From Lumbricus terrestris (lineage: Eukaryota > Annelida > Clitellata > Crassiclitellata > Lumbricidae), in the NCBI GenBank assembly GCA_949752735.1, contig OX457039.1:44393452-44457451 (forward strand): DNA of 64,000 nt. The letters are read 5' to 3'. Shown piece by piece: positions 47,001-58,032 of this stretch. Under the pieces are notes generated by a model, which searched no databases, was not told where the DNA came from, and saw only the letters and a list, made by a program, of their open reading frames with translations. How positions within the stretch are numbered: position 1 is the stretch's first letter; every line of letters starts with the position of its first letter. The translations under genes were made by a program, and so were the position numbers.

Positions 47001-49007
47001 CAACTGGAGTAGACTGACTAGACTCTCTAGAGTCTAGTCAGACAATTAGACAATTAAAGAATATCAAAATCAGAATATTATTTTGATAATAATGACAAAT
47101 AGGCTTTTTTCAAATTGGAAATTATTGTTAAGTGTGCCACAAAAATTGTCATTCTTTCTTTGTGTGAAGCAAGTTAAAAAAGGTTGGGAATCACTGGTTT
47201 ACAGTCAGTTATACTTCCATTTTAGTCACACACAAAATTAAGCAAGTGCTACAAGCGCTAAAGACTTGACTACTGAAATTTGCTTCTCATACAACAGCAG
47301 CATTTCAACAAAACTTTCTGTCTGCAGGTTCCCTCATTTATCTGAAAGCAGCAACACAGAAGTTATTGTATGGCACTAAATTAGCAAAATGTCCTACACT
47401 TTGAGTTCAGCACGGTATAACAGATTTCAGTTATAAGAACAAATAAAATAAAAAAATAACACAGATTTGGTCTTAAATTTCTAAGAGTTCATTTTAAACA
47501 TACCTGCTTCAGCTCAACAGTAAACTCAGGAAACTGGAATATTTGAGCATGCTGTAAAAAAAGCAACAGTAATTCTTAGCAGTTAAAAACACATCTTTGA
47601 ATGAATGACAATAAACAAAAGATATATGTGTGTAGACTCCCAAGCCGTAATATAAAAAAATACGGCTGGCTGATAAAAATTTCTTAGCCACATTTATGCG
47701 CAACCCCCAGAATTATAGAGGCAATTCAGCTAACCATAGACAACTATATGTGAACACATTAAAAAGTACATTTACCTTTAGAAATAAGACAAATAAAAAA
47801 AATTAAAAAAAGCTTGAAAGGCAGGTGTCTGATGGCTTAGGGTAGGAATTCCTGAAGAGGACAGACTTTAATTTGGAATGGAAAGCCAATGGGGCGATGT
47901 GATCATGAGACAGATGATAGCAGGTCAGCAATGGGCATTGGTGGAGGAACAGAGAATATGGAGAATTCGTGAGTAAAAGCATTCCAGAGTTGAAGTACAA
48001 TGTGATTATGGATCAATTGGAGAACTTGACATGAGAAGTGACTAGATAATGGTCCAAGAGAGTGAAGATGAAGGATGATCACCTACAGAGGGGTGACTGG
48101 ATGGTGAAGAGTCTGCAAAAGAAGGTCAGCCTGAATCTCAGAAACCTGAAAAAGCTGAAAATACACAAAAGTTCGATTTCCCAAAAACAGTTTGTAGAAA
48201 CCGATCAAACCCCCGAAAAACTAAATTCAGAGTTCAATTAAATACGTGACATTAATGGTCCTGTTAGTGTAAAATTTGATAAAATTTTATAACAGTTTAG
48301 TGTAAAAAAATTCGAGTTGCACTGAGAAAATTGATTTCAAGAATTCGGCCGATATACATTTCAGGGATTTGGGGATTGAGGCTGCACCATGCAAAAGGTA
48401 CAGCGCATGGAGTTGTATGAAAGCCAAAGAACTTTAAGTGGCATTGAACATCAACTTGAGTCAGTGCACTACGGATTTTATAGGAATTCTTCTACTGGAT
48501 TTGACAGCATCAAAGTAAGTAGGCTACACACCCATAGCACAGTGAATTACCAGCTCAACAAAGTGGCCTAATCGGAGAAGGGGAAATGGCACAGCAAAAT
48601 GGGAAATATGCGGAAAACAGAAAGAAGATGATAATTCTTGCGGATGTGCTTCTTGGAGATCTCCTAGAGTTTCTGACCATCAAAAACATTATGTGGAGGG
48701 AATGTATAAAATTTTGACTGGACCTTCGCAATTAGACTACGCTTTCAGCTGACAAGGAGTTACACAAATGTTCGGGTTGATTGCATTAAATTACTATGCT
48801 TCGTGCGTAGCTGCAAAGTTGAAACGTTCAATCACGACTGAAATCGAAACGGCCAGACAAGTAAAAATGTGAGATCACAAATGCACAAAAATATTTTGCA
48901 GACCAGATTAATTCTGGGATAATCACCTTTACGTTGAAGTCGGTTAGTTGTGCGTACAATTCGTCTTCGCTTCCATTCTGAATTGATTTTATCGCACCTT
49001 CGTTCAT
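35094..49007 (-). CDS. RIC8A: RIC8 (synembryn) G-alpha chaperone / exchange factor, complete
   Basis: Fifteen minus-strand exons: 49007-48927, 47551-47504, 46599-46377, 42987-42918, 42423-42348, 41668-41616, 41154-40974, 40303-40209, 39786-39615, 38863-38765, 38466-38402, 37494-37412, 36915-36771, 35812-35693, 35217-35094. GT-AG borders and phases fit throughout, giving 544 residues (family ~530-560). The armadillo-like helical body is recognisable from [35 protein letters not shown] and KFCRLK to [14 protein letters not shown]. The acidic [12 protein letters not shown] stretch matches the CK2-phosphorylated segment of RIC8A, and INPVTGR...[14 protein letters not shown] follows as in the family. 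RIC8 folds nascent G-alpha subunits and promotes their nucleotide exchange in the cytosol. Invertebrates usually have one RIC8, so the A suffix is by resemblance. Introns carry many transposons. Confidence 0.95.
36981..37158. mobile_element. small hAT-type element, CAGTGCTTAAAGTGTGG family
   Basis: 178 bp with inverted termini CAGTGCTTAAAGTGTGG and CCACACTTTAAGCCCTG, flanked by GCTATACA (36973-36980) and GCTATATA (37159-37166), 7 of 8 matching. Contains two partial units of the tandem repeat found in the sister element 43601-43906. It lies in the RIC8 intron between exons 12 and 13. Confidence 0.85.
40780..40935 (-). repeat. tRNA-derived SINE copy
   Basis: Shares CGGACACTGCATCGGAGTTT, CAATTGCAAGTGAAGGACTT and CGGCGGCTTGA with the copy at 5998-6190, in order. 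It lies in an RIC8 intron, about 40 bases downstream of exon 7 in the gene direction. Confidence 0.6.
43601..43906. mobile_element. hAT-type element with internal ~31-bp tandem repeats
   Basis: 306 bp with termini CAGGGCTTAAAGTGTGG and CCGCACTTTAAGCACTG, flanked by a perfect 8-bp target duplication GTATGCAT (43593-43600 and 43907-43914). The interior (about 43705-43875) has about five units of GGGGCGTCCAGGCACTTAT plus TTTGGAAAGGTAA. The long open frame across it is a by-product of the repeat. It lies in the third RIC8 intron. Confidence 0.9.
44421..45613 (-). mobile_element. Tc1/mariner-superfamily element, dead, nested
   Basis: 1193 bp with inverted termini TACAGGGTGGGCCA and its inverse TGGCCCAACCTGTA (one end difference), each including a TA as expected for the TA target. 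Minus-strand frames contain broken pieces of the transposase C-terminus: PDLNPM near 44915, then [20 protein letters not shown] and GGHIEHK near 44720-44800. Frameshifts and stops make it inactive. The length is typical for mariner. Confidence 0.75.
45849..46044. repeat. degenerate tandem array of TTTTGCCCTGCCAGAA units
   Basis: About ten units of 16-20 bases in the right arm of the 44176-46206 element. It creates spurious Cys/Pro/Gln-rich frames on both strands. Confidence 0.8.
46686..47196. mobile_element. non-autonomous hAT element
   Basis: 511 bp with termini CAGTGTTTCCCAACCT and AGGTTGGGAATCACTG, flanked by GTTTAGAG (46678-46685) and GTTTACAG (47197-47204), 7 of 8 matching. Subterminal GTGTGCCAC(A) occurs near both ends. 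No coding capacity. It lies in the second RIC8 intron. Confidence 0.85.
47803..48160 (-). mobile_element. LINE reverse transcriptase 3' relic
   Basis: Minus-strand frames contain [11 protein letters not shown] and, after a frameshift, [14 protein letters not shown], the WNxLP and FKxxLKxxLF motifs that end CR1/L2-type ORF2 proteins. Short and broken. It lies in the first RIC8 intron. Confidence 0.55.
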
Positions 49008-49925
49008 AATTAGCAACAGTTACTGTTTGGTGGACCAGGAATGTCCGACAAAATCCAGTTTTTCAATTCACGAGAATTACAATAATTTTACGAATACCAG
49101 ATAGATGTCAATTTCTCGCCGAAGAAACCTGCTTGCAAGAGCAGCCGAAAGGTGTCGCCAGCATCCGTTTGTTTATGCAGATCTAGAAAATCGTTGACAT
49201 CTGAATTCGCTGTTGCATGCAAGCGCCCGGAGACCGGTGCGCGCTCATTTACCGCCAAGTTGCTATAAACAAGTGGCATGTGCTTGCAAGCACTTGAAAG
49301 GGGCCAATCTGGGTCATTGCAAGAACGTCTGAAAGGTGGGACTTTCAAGCTTAGAGCAGTCTGAAGGCAGTTATGAATGAACATGCTACATGGCCAGGAG
49401 GTGGGGTGAGGATCATAATTTGTTCAATTCAGGATCAAAATCAATCACAGTTGAATTTTTGGATGATATACTATTCCAGTCATCCGGCCCGAAGACCGAT
49501 TTTACGTGACCCACCTAAGCTAGTTAAATAGGGAACAGGCGTTCCCCCTGGACACATTCCTCCGGACAGTTATCCCCACCCCAGCATCCCCCCACATCAC
49601 AAGTTACAAAAACTTTCGTGACAAAATGCCTTCTTCTGAAAAAATCATATTTGTAATGTGACTATTCTCACTTCCCATAACATAGTTTTCTAACCGAAAG
49701 TGATGAAATACAACAGGACAACTTTGCAGCTGGAGTACACTAATGGTGTCCAGCAAGTTGTCATTGTACTTTTTGGTTATTCCTTGAATTAATTTTGTGC
49801 AGAAAATGGACTCCAGTTACATCCAGAAGAGTGCAGAATGCATGGAACTCTGACTAAAATTGGTGTTAAATGCAAAGTTTGTACTGGCATAACTTTATGT
49901 ACTAAACCTTAATGGCCCCCACCAT
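49008..49925. other. RIC8 5' flank, no further gene seen
   Basis: Should contain the RIC8 promoter and 5' UTR. The 98-codon minus-strand frame at 49088-49384 resembles nothing I know and has no intron-exon context. No repeat identified. Confidence 0.4.
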
Positions 49926-50400
49926 TTACCATCGCTCACAGCCGAAGCCATTCAGTAGCGCTCCCAGTGCGATAACCACTAGACAAAAAATAGGTCTTAG
50001 AGAGAGAGATGTAGATAGTGTTCCTGAAAGTAGAGTCCCACGCAAAGTGGAGGGAAGAGAATTCCATAAGGAGGGCCCAATGATGGTAAAGGATCGCGTT
50101 TGAGCAATAGTGGTCCTAGCTCGTGGAACAAACAAGTCAGCCCTGTGCAGAGAACGGAGATGAGAAGTTGCAGAAAGAGGAGAACAAATGAGATCACTGA
50201 GATATTTCAGCGCAAGACCCAGTTTGGATTTGAGTACCAGAGAAAGGACTTTATATTGTATGTGGAAAGACAGAGGAAGCCAATGTAGTTGGTTGATCAT
50301 AAACGATGATATATGAGAGTACTTATAGGAAGGCGAGCAATCAATCGAGCAACAGCAATAAGGACAGATTGAACGGGAGATAGATGAACCTTTACTAAAT
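49926..50400 (-). mobile_element. LINE (L2/CR1-like) reverse transcriptase 3' fragment
   Basis: Minus-strand frame 50300-49926 has the characteristic INQLHWLPLSFHIQYKVLSL, LKYLSDLI and FTIIGPSLWNSLPSTLR motifs. Upstream, LSPVQSVLIAVARLIARLP continues the same protein in another frame, so there is at least one frameshift. Truncated and dead. Confidence 0.8.
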
Positions 50401-51358
50401 GTGTGAGTAAAATGTAAAAATTAAAGCTTCTGCCTGTTCACTACTAAAACTGTAGTCTATATTACTATATTAGAAATATTACTATGTCAAAGACTCTATG
50501 TGGATGCCCCAACATCAGTGTATGGAAACAAAAGCATAGTGATCAGACCAGTTTTGGGTCAAAATTTTAGGAGGCACTTACACTTACACATTGTTAAAAG
50601 TGCCCCATATTTTGTATGCATGCATTGCATGTGCCTATAAGCAAAGTAAATACTGTAATGTAATGCGGAAAATTTATATAGCATCGTCAGTAGCAAGCCA
50701 CTTCTAGGATGCTTTACACGCATATTGTCAACTGTCAAAATGTAATGAGCTCGAGAGCAAGTGCAGCTTCAATGGTTTTTTAAAAGTAGATTGAGTCTTG
50801 ATTTCCTGGATAGGTGCTGATAAATACATGTAAGTTTCCCAAAAAAATAGATAATATCTGCTAAAAAACTCAAACTTTTATCGTATAATAACCGCAAATA
50901 ATGTAGCCTAGCTATAAAAATTTTGAAGACGTGGACACAACTCAAATAAAATCTTCAGGTGCTGAAACCATTTATGTACCAATAACAATCCATGATATTG
51001 ACATAAGGTGCTGACCTAAAGACAAACATGTACTTTCCCCCCCCAAGGACCTTAACCCTTTAACAACAAGTACGTACTAAAATGTATGGGATACCAATGC
51101 ATTTCGTAATTAAAGGTTTAAAAGGCGTTGGAAGGACATGCATCATAGTGGGGTTTCTGTGCATATTTAAACAGATAAATGAAATGATGGTTTCAGTATA
51201 TCTTTATTTATCAACACAATCCTATCACATTTCATTCTGCAATTTCTTTCAGGAAGTTTTATGCATACAGCCGATACTTTGTATGTATCATTATAGTCCC
51301 TCTACAACCATCGTACAGAAAATACAACACACAGTGTCACACACCTATCAATATCTGT
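50401..51358. other. intergenic, no gene seen
   Basis: AT-rich, with short frames only. No repeat identified. Confidence 0.4.
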
Positions 51359-51366
51359 GCACAAAG

Positions 51367-51645
51367 CAGTGGCGGCACCAGGGGGGCTAAGCCCCCCTAA
51401 AAAAAGGCCATTCAGGGGGGCTAAGCCCCCTTAAAAAATTAAATGCATCCATGAGATTTTGACCAAATGACTAAAAAAAGATTGTCAGAAACTTTGGTGG
51501 ATGAAAATGGAAAATTTTCCGCGAGATTTCGACCGGATGACTTTAAAAAAAGTCGTCAGAAATTTTGGCGGATCAAAAACGGAAAAATTTCCTCCGGGGG
51601 CACTAGGGTTCAGCCCCCCAAACTGAAATCCTGGCACCGCCACTG
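51367..51645. mobile_element. small CAGTGGCGGC-type (hAT-like) element with hairpin units
   Basis: 279 bp with inverted termini CAGTGGCGGCACCAGG and CCTGGCACCGCCACTG, flanked by a perfect 8-bp target duplication GCACAAAG (51359-51366 and 51646-51653). The interior has two GGGGGGCTAAGCCCCCCT-type blocks and two tandem units with GGATGACTT...AAGTCGTCAG-type inverted repeats related to those at 22020-22200. Confidence 0.9.
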
Positions 51646-52204
51646 GCACAAAGACCAGGGAAAGCCTTGCAAAAGGCCATCAACTGTGTTTACAAGCCTC
51701 ATTCCTCATTAGATGTTAATCAACCACACACACTCGTTCACATAAAACTCTGCACAATATTTCCAATCGTCAGCCTCCGTCTGCTCTGACCTTCAACACT
51801 GTACTGTGATTCATCATATAAATAAAGTCACTATTTCCTGTGACATTCATATGGTCACTGTGCTCGTTTTCAGTAAATTGTCCATCATAAATGAGTCTAG
51901 TACTCAATTGTAATGCCACACAATTAAAACTCTGATCAACCGATGTAAATATTATATCAAACTTTCACATTATACAGAAATCCATTGCAATACATGCAAA
52001 CCTTATATTTCAGTTCAAATGGACAACTACATGGCTTTTCTTGTCACTTCAAAATATATTGCAGCAGTTCCACCAATGTTCTAAGATTCAATCTCTGTAC
52101 TTAAGACCAATCCAGTTTCTGATGGCAGTTATTGTAGCTTGTAAACTAAACAGGGCTATCTTGCCACTGCTTCAGTTTTAAAAGTTCACCTAACGATATC
52201 TCAA

Positions 52205-55200
52205 TCAGACAAGAAGAGATGGCTGATGTTTATAGATGCTGACTTGTTTGTCAGTCAGTGCAATGAGGAACGCCTGGTCATTAACAATGACCGGGCAGAG
52301 GTCAAGTACAGAGTCAGAGGTCGGGATCTTCTGCTGCAGCTGGCCAGATGTTGCATGCCAGATCTGAAACTGCAAATAGAAAAGCAGACACAGGCAATCA
52401 TTACAAACTGTTCGATTGCATACTGCAGCTGTTTCCCAGTTACAATTAAAACAATAGACATACTACCAGCCACAACTAAATATCACATTTTCATCACTGT
52501 CAACATTCTTCTGCTCTTCCTATGGCTGCAAACTCAGCTGAGCATATCCGACTGTCCATGTTAATGAAAGCTGAGAGATCCTGCTCCATGACTCTTAATT
52601 CAAATACCGGTACTCTTTGGTTGCTTTCTCCAGCCCTTCACAAGCTAAATCAAGTGCAGACCATAGCCTTACACAATGCAACTCCGGTTGGTACTTTTGC
52701 CATACTCCTTCTGACTTGATGAGTGCACAGAATCTGCAGGGTCCTCCTGACGTACCACACCCTGAAGCTGTCAAACTTACTTATTCAGGGCTTCTATTGT
52801 CGTACATGACTCGCAGCCGACAATGAAATACGTACTGTCATTTCTCTAAGTAACAATCACAAGCACTGATGTTGCCACCATTATCCTCATATTCTGCTAA
52901 TATTCTTATAGGCAGCATCATCATCTAATCTGTTGACTTTTATCATGCTGTTTCATAGTGCAGAAAGCATCAATCAATAGTCGCTTTAGGGAATCCGTAA
53001 TCAAAATCAATGATCCATAAGACAAAGCAGGTTGAATTCCAATAAGGCTGCATCACCATATTATAGCCATAAAGTGAAAATTTATTAAGCACAAGTTAAT
53101 GTAACTAAATCCACTGCATATGTGTCAGTAGTAGACGATGGGAGCATGCTTGTCTTCAATTTCTTCCTCACGCTTTCGATGCAAAATTCCGGACCATGGG
53201 AAGCAATTCCGACCCACATATTCCTCGATGCACTCAGCGGAGTTGTAGAGCACTATGTAGCTGATGGAATATCTAAGGAATCATCGGAATTGTCATTAAT
53301 ATCAAATCAGAAATAGGTAACGATGAAAAACCAACGAGTGCTGCTCACCGATTGTGAGGCTTCATCACCGGTGCAAGCCAGGAGGTCACGGTCATTGTCA
53401 GGGTCCAGCATCAGTCTGTTTCGCGTGAGGTATTTTTGTGTTGAGCCACCGTGAAACGTGTGAATTGCGTTACAGTTGCACATCATTACGGTCTCTGATT
53501 CCTCTGATATGTTCACAGGTTCAATAACTAACTCACATACCTGCAATATAAAATTTAAACTTCCTCACAAGTTGCTCAGTCAACAACCTCTGGCATTAAC
53601 ATCGCAAAATTTATCAATGCATCAAATACAATACTAATCACCCTGGAAAATGGTGGTCATTGCCATTACTGTCATCTTCGTAATTAGCAGCAGCAGCAGA
53701 ATGATCATTACCCATCATTGTCATCATCTTCATCATCAAAGACCAACTTCTTTATAATTTACGGCTTCACATCAGGATTTGACAGCAGAGTTTTACCTAC
53801 AATCCCCAATTACGCCTTAGACAGACCACACGATAATAATACTAATTTCTAACGCACCAGCCAATTCTTAGACACTGCCAACTGGAAGACCAATGTCAAA
53901 ACTCAAAGAACACAACTGAGAATTGCTATATCAGCATTTGATGGCTAGACCAGTCAAGTCTGTTAACTTATTCAAAGGAGAAAAAAAACTGCTAACCTGA
54001 TGCCGTATATTTGGGCACTTGGCTGTTGGACGGTACGTGGCTAAGAGATGACCTGTATTCTCCTCTAAAGAAAGACTCGTCAGGTTGGCTGAGAGAGGAA
54101 AACAAAGAGTTAACAGAATTGCGACCATGGTAGATCTATATGTAGAAAGAGCATTTTCTATGCTTTAGTTATTCATTCTTATTGACTAAGTCAATTTATG
54201 ATTCATAATGATTTTCTGTGCCTCAGATACACATTTCGGTGTGACCTTGCATGCATTACAAATTCATTTATTCATAATAATTCATTTATTCGTAATAATG
54301 CTATGTGTACAGTGAAATTAGCATATATTTGCAGTTATGACACAAGTACGAAAAATTATGTTCACACTTTGCATTTCCTCTTTCTGTTGAACATGATGCC
54401 CTAAATAAGGGAATTGCCCAACAACTGGTTCAGATCATCACTACATTATTGTGCATTTCTCCATTCACACAAACACACACACAAACATATTCGTGCTGAC
54501 ACTTCTTGCCTCCTCTGCAGTTAACCGCAAATTGCAAAACATTTTGTCAATAATTAATGCCTACTCAGCAAGCCAGCAATGGTGCTTTGAAAATCACCAA
54601 ACCAACAAGAAATCCATCACCACTGTCCTCCTCACGTCAAACTTATCTAGAACCAGAGGGCACCCAGGTTTCAGTTTTAAAAGGCATATGAAAGCAAACG
54701 TTACCTTCAAGAGTCAGCAGATGCAACTTGTAGTCTTCGTTTGAACACCTTTCATAGAATTTGCCACGGTCTAACTGCCCAATAAGGAGACCACCCGGCC
54801 TGCAAACAAATTGGGCAATTAATTCTTCTTGACATTAATTTTAAAATAAAATAAATTTTAATTTTAAAATAAAATTCTGATTTCAAGCCCTAAAAATTGT
54901 TTCAAGATCTACCCTATCATACAATGATACATAACAATGGGTCTTAATGCAAGTCAAAGTTAATAAAGAAAATAAATTAATTATAAATTAAGTATTTTAA
55001 ACAATTGTTAGTGAAAGCCATCGATCTAATCTGACGCAAGAAATTAAACGAGCAGAAAGTTTGAACCAAGAGCTCCAAAATTCAGCAAAATAATGAAACC
55101 ACAAGAAATTCCCAACAATGACAACTAGCAACGTAACCACATTTGATAACTTCTACACAGAATTAGAATTGACATTATCATATAATTACCAGAATATATT

Positions 55201-56762
55201 GTACATCACATGTTATCATTGCTTTATCAAAGTCATTAAACTAACCTTAATTTTGTGCCTGTTGTCTGCGGCAAGTACTGGAGTGAATTGACCGGAGAAC
55301 ACGATCCCTCTGTGCTCAACTGGGTGACAGACTGTGACAGGTTTCGAATATCAAACACATTCACAACTCCATTCTGCAGTCCAGCGTAAAAGTAATTCCT
55401 GTCATCAAGATTCCACGCACAAGACCATACAGGCGCTGAACATTCGTACCTGCAAATTGTCAACACAGGCTATTTAGACAGTGGATGAGCTCAAAAAAAT
55501 ATCAAAAGCATAAAATATTGTCGATTTCCCCTGCAGACATAAATAATACAGGACATTTTTAAATTGTATACATAGAATATCAGGTATGTTACACAAGAGT
55601 AAAGTGTACAGTGTACACCATGTGCTAAACAGCAGAAATATTTCTAAAAAGCATAGCTGGCTGGCTGGCTGAGTTCCTTCAAGTTGTCTTGGCAATGCAT
55701 TTTGACACACTGAGAGAAGGCTGATGAAATCAATAAGATGCACTTAAATCATGACAAAGATGAATAAAGCGGAAACAGAGATGTGAACATACGAGTGAGT
55801 TATCGTGTTGGTGATCAGACTCGTCATTTTGATCGTCTTGTCCATTGAACAGCTAAGAAGGATTGCATCTGGGCTGCGAGTGTTGACACACAAATCCCTT
55901 ATTGCTTTTGAATGAATTGCTACATACTGTGAAGACTTGAAATCAAGCGCGAGCACCTGAAACAAGACATGCAAGGTTACACAATAAAAAATTTGTGTAA
56001 CATCACTGCAGAAGATTCTGCTTTATTTTGAGAGCATTTCTATTGAATTTACATTTTAACATAATTAAGCAGTCCTAAGCAAAACCACATTTGGGACCAT
56101 ATATTACTTGCACTCACCTCTAGTAAAGCGTATGATTTTAAAGTTGTATGATCCTTTTGCTATGTAGATTAGCTACAAGAGTCATACAGCTCAAATGCAG
56201 ACCACCAATTTCACATGATTCATAATGCTGGTGTTCAGCAGTATATAGTGCTGAATTGTCAAACGAGAGGATGGTCTAAAAAATCCCTGCCAAGGCAGAA
56301 ATTTGGCACAAAACTTCTGTTCCGCATACATTTGCAAACTCAACTACAATGAGAACATTGACTGAAAACAGGCGCTGGAAACATGAGACGATGAGGGATA
56401 GGAGGACCTTCTCTCGTTCTCACATGTCCAGGCAGACGCTATAGAATCCATAGCATATCCATAGCTGCTTCAGGGATTGCTCCTCATCCTCCATATTCTT
56501 CCCCGTCAATGTGATTCAAACTACCAGCTGCTGCAGTGATAAAATGCAGCATACCGATACGACTATATCACGTTACCTTCTGGTCATCACTGCACTGCAC
56601 CTTGAAGTTACAGATCCTCTGCCCACCCTGAACTACAGAGATAAGGTCATCCCAAGTTACCTTCTTAACACCAAATCCAGGAAACAGCGGACTGGATGAT
56701 GGCTGGGAAACACAAAGGGACGTCATAACGGACGAGTAAGCCATCACTCGACAGCCACCTGC
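52205..56762 (-). CDS. RFWD3: RFWD3 E3 ubiquitin ligase, C-terminal (WD-repeat) half; 5' exons missing
   Basis: Seven minus-strand exons: 56762-56661, 55956-55793, 55449-55246, 54799-54705, 54088-53997, 53540-53349, 52363-52205, with GT-AG borders and matching phases, giving about 335 residues to the TGA at 52205. The order follows RFWD3: CRVMAYS...LFPGFGVK, then KSSQYVAIHSKAIRDL with SMDKTIKMTSL, PVWSCAWNLDDRNYFYAGLQNG, GGLLIGQL, HLLATYRP, NAIHTFHGG, DRDLLACTGDEA and IWHATSGQL...VSIYK. These are the WD40 repeats that bind RPA on damaged single-stranded DNA. The N-terminal RING and coiled coil are not in the window and presumably lie beyond the LTR element at 57332. RFWD3 ubiquitinates RPA and RAD51 during interstrand-crosslink repair. 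Confidence 0.93.
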
Positions 56763-57331
56763 CTGCAACAACCAATCAACAAACGCAAATCCTGAGCTGA
56801 TGGTATGTGGAGACAATAATCATTCATGAATGTGAAAATATGACCTGTTTACATTTTGCTCTCAATGCTCTTACATAAATATCCCCTTGTTTAGTGATTT
56901 AATGAACATAGCTCATTCTCGTTGTAAGGATTTCCCCTAATTTACAAATATGTCTCTAAAGATAATCAGATCTGAGCACTGCTCTAATGCACAAATTTAG
57001 GTAAGAAGCAATGACTCAAATAAACTGTTTAATTCACTCATTGATGATATTCAATTTATTGTTGAATAAATCCTACCAGATGACAAACCACATCCAAGTT
57101 CACAGTTACGATGATAAATAATGAAAAAAAGAGATTTAACTAAAGTGCTAGGAATGTTTGGCTTTACATTTGCTGTTGGAACGAATGATTGATTTTCTTG
57201 TATAAAACCATTGGCATCAGGATTTTTTTTATCAACCTTGCAAGGTACCAGATGCAGTTTGAATCTGTGGGCTCATGGAAGAGAGGCATAATGGCGCTGA
57301 ATTGGTGGCAGGAACAAACGGTTCAACACAT
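56763..57331. other. probable RFWD3 intron, left of the LTR element
   Basis: No exon found. Ends at the 5' LTR of the retrotransposon. Confidence 0.5.
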
Positions 57332-57758
57332 TGTGGCCATTAGCCCTTCTGATCTTCCGTACTCTCTCTCTCTGCCTTGGCACGTGGGTGTAGGAAGGAG
57401 TGGCACTGTCTATTTAAGGAACGGTGACCGTGGGTCTTGACGGCAGTTGTGGTATTTTGCTGAGCGTGTTACGTCCCTCGCTGTTATGCGAGTTAACCTG
57501 CGGGTTCATCTTCTACGTCGCCTTCTTCACCCCGTTGGTGGTCTGGCCGTTCATCCGTCTTCCTTGGCTTCGTTAGCCGTGCTGTCGTGTGTGTCTTCCG
57601 TGCTTCGACCTCTGGTCTGTTCGTCTTCGTATCTACTGGACGGTAACGCTGTTAATTCGCTGTAAATATTGCTCTATTGAATAAATCGAAGTTTATTATA
57701 CCAAAGTGGGACCTAATCGTTGATAGTCATACCCTTAGCGGCCATTGAACCCTTTACA
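57332..57758 (+). repeat. 5' LTR
   Basis: Begins TGTGGCCATTAGCCC and ends CCCTTTACA, the TG...CA form. It holds a TATA-like TATTTAAG at 57411-57418 and an AATAAA signal at 57680-57685. 57332-57749 aligns without visible difference to 63583-64000; the last nine bases are assigned from the TG...CA rule and the primer site that follows. Confidence 0.9.
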
Positions 57759-57760
57759 GA

Positions 57761-57773
57761 TGGGGGCCCATCC
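57761..57773 (+). other. primer binding site, tRNA-Pro-like
   Basis: TGGGGGCCCATCC starts two bases after the LTR end. It matches the complement of a proline tRNA 3' end (TGGGGGCTCGTCC) at 11 of 13 positions, including the terminal TGG. Confidence 0.55.
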
Positions 57774-58032
57774 TTTTGCTCGATATTTCGGGTGGTAATT
57801 TCGGATATTTTGGTCCGGTTGGTTCTCGGAAATTTTGCGAGAATTTGTCGATATTTGTCGAAAATTTTGCGGAGTCGCATTTCGTTTTGTGGGGGCCTGG
57901 GCTATTTGTTTTGCGGCGGAGAGTTTTGCGCGTTTGGGCGTGTTGCTTTTGTGACGGTCTTGAAGTGGACGGTCGTGAGAATTTTGAATTTGGGGAGAAT
58001 TTTGTGTCATTGGTCTGCGCAGTTAGACTGTT

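Noticed and set aside
49088..49384. 98-codon minus-strand frame upstream of RIC8
   Set aside because: No known domain, no splice partners, and not in frame with RIC8 exon 1; could be 5' flank by chance.
54451..54744. 97-codon plus-strand frame
   Set aside because: Overlaps an RFWD3 exon on the other strand and has no recognisable motif.
57447..57665. 72-codon frame in the LTR, repeated at 63698-63916
   Set aside because: Duplicated only because LTRs are duplicated; located across the expected transcription start and leader region, with no recognisable domain.
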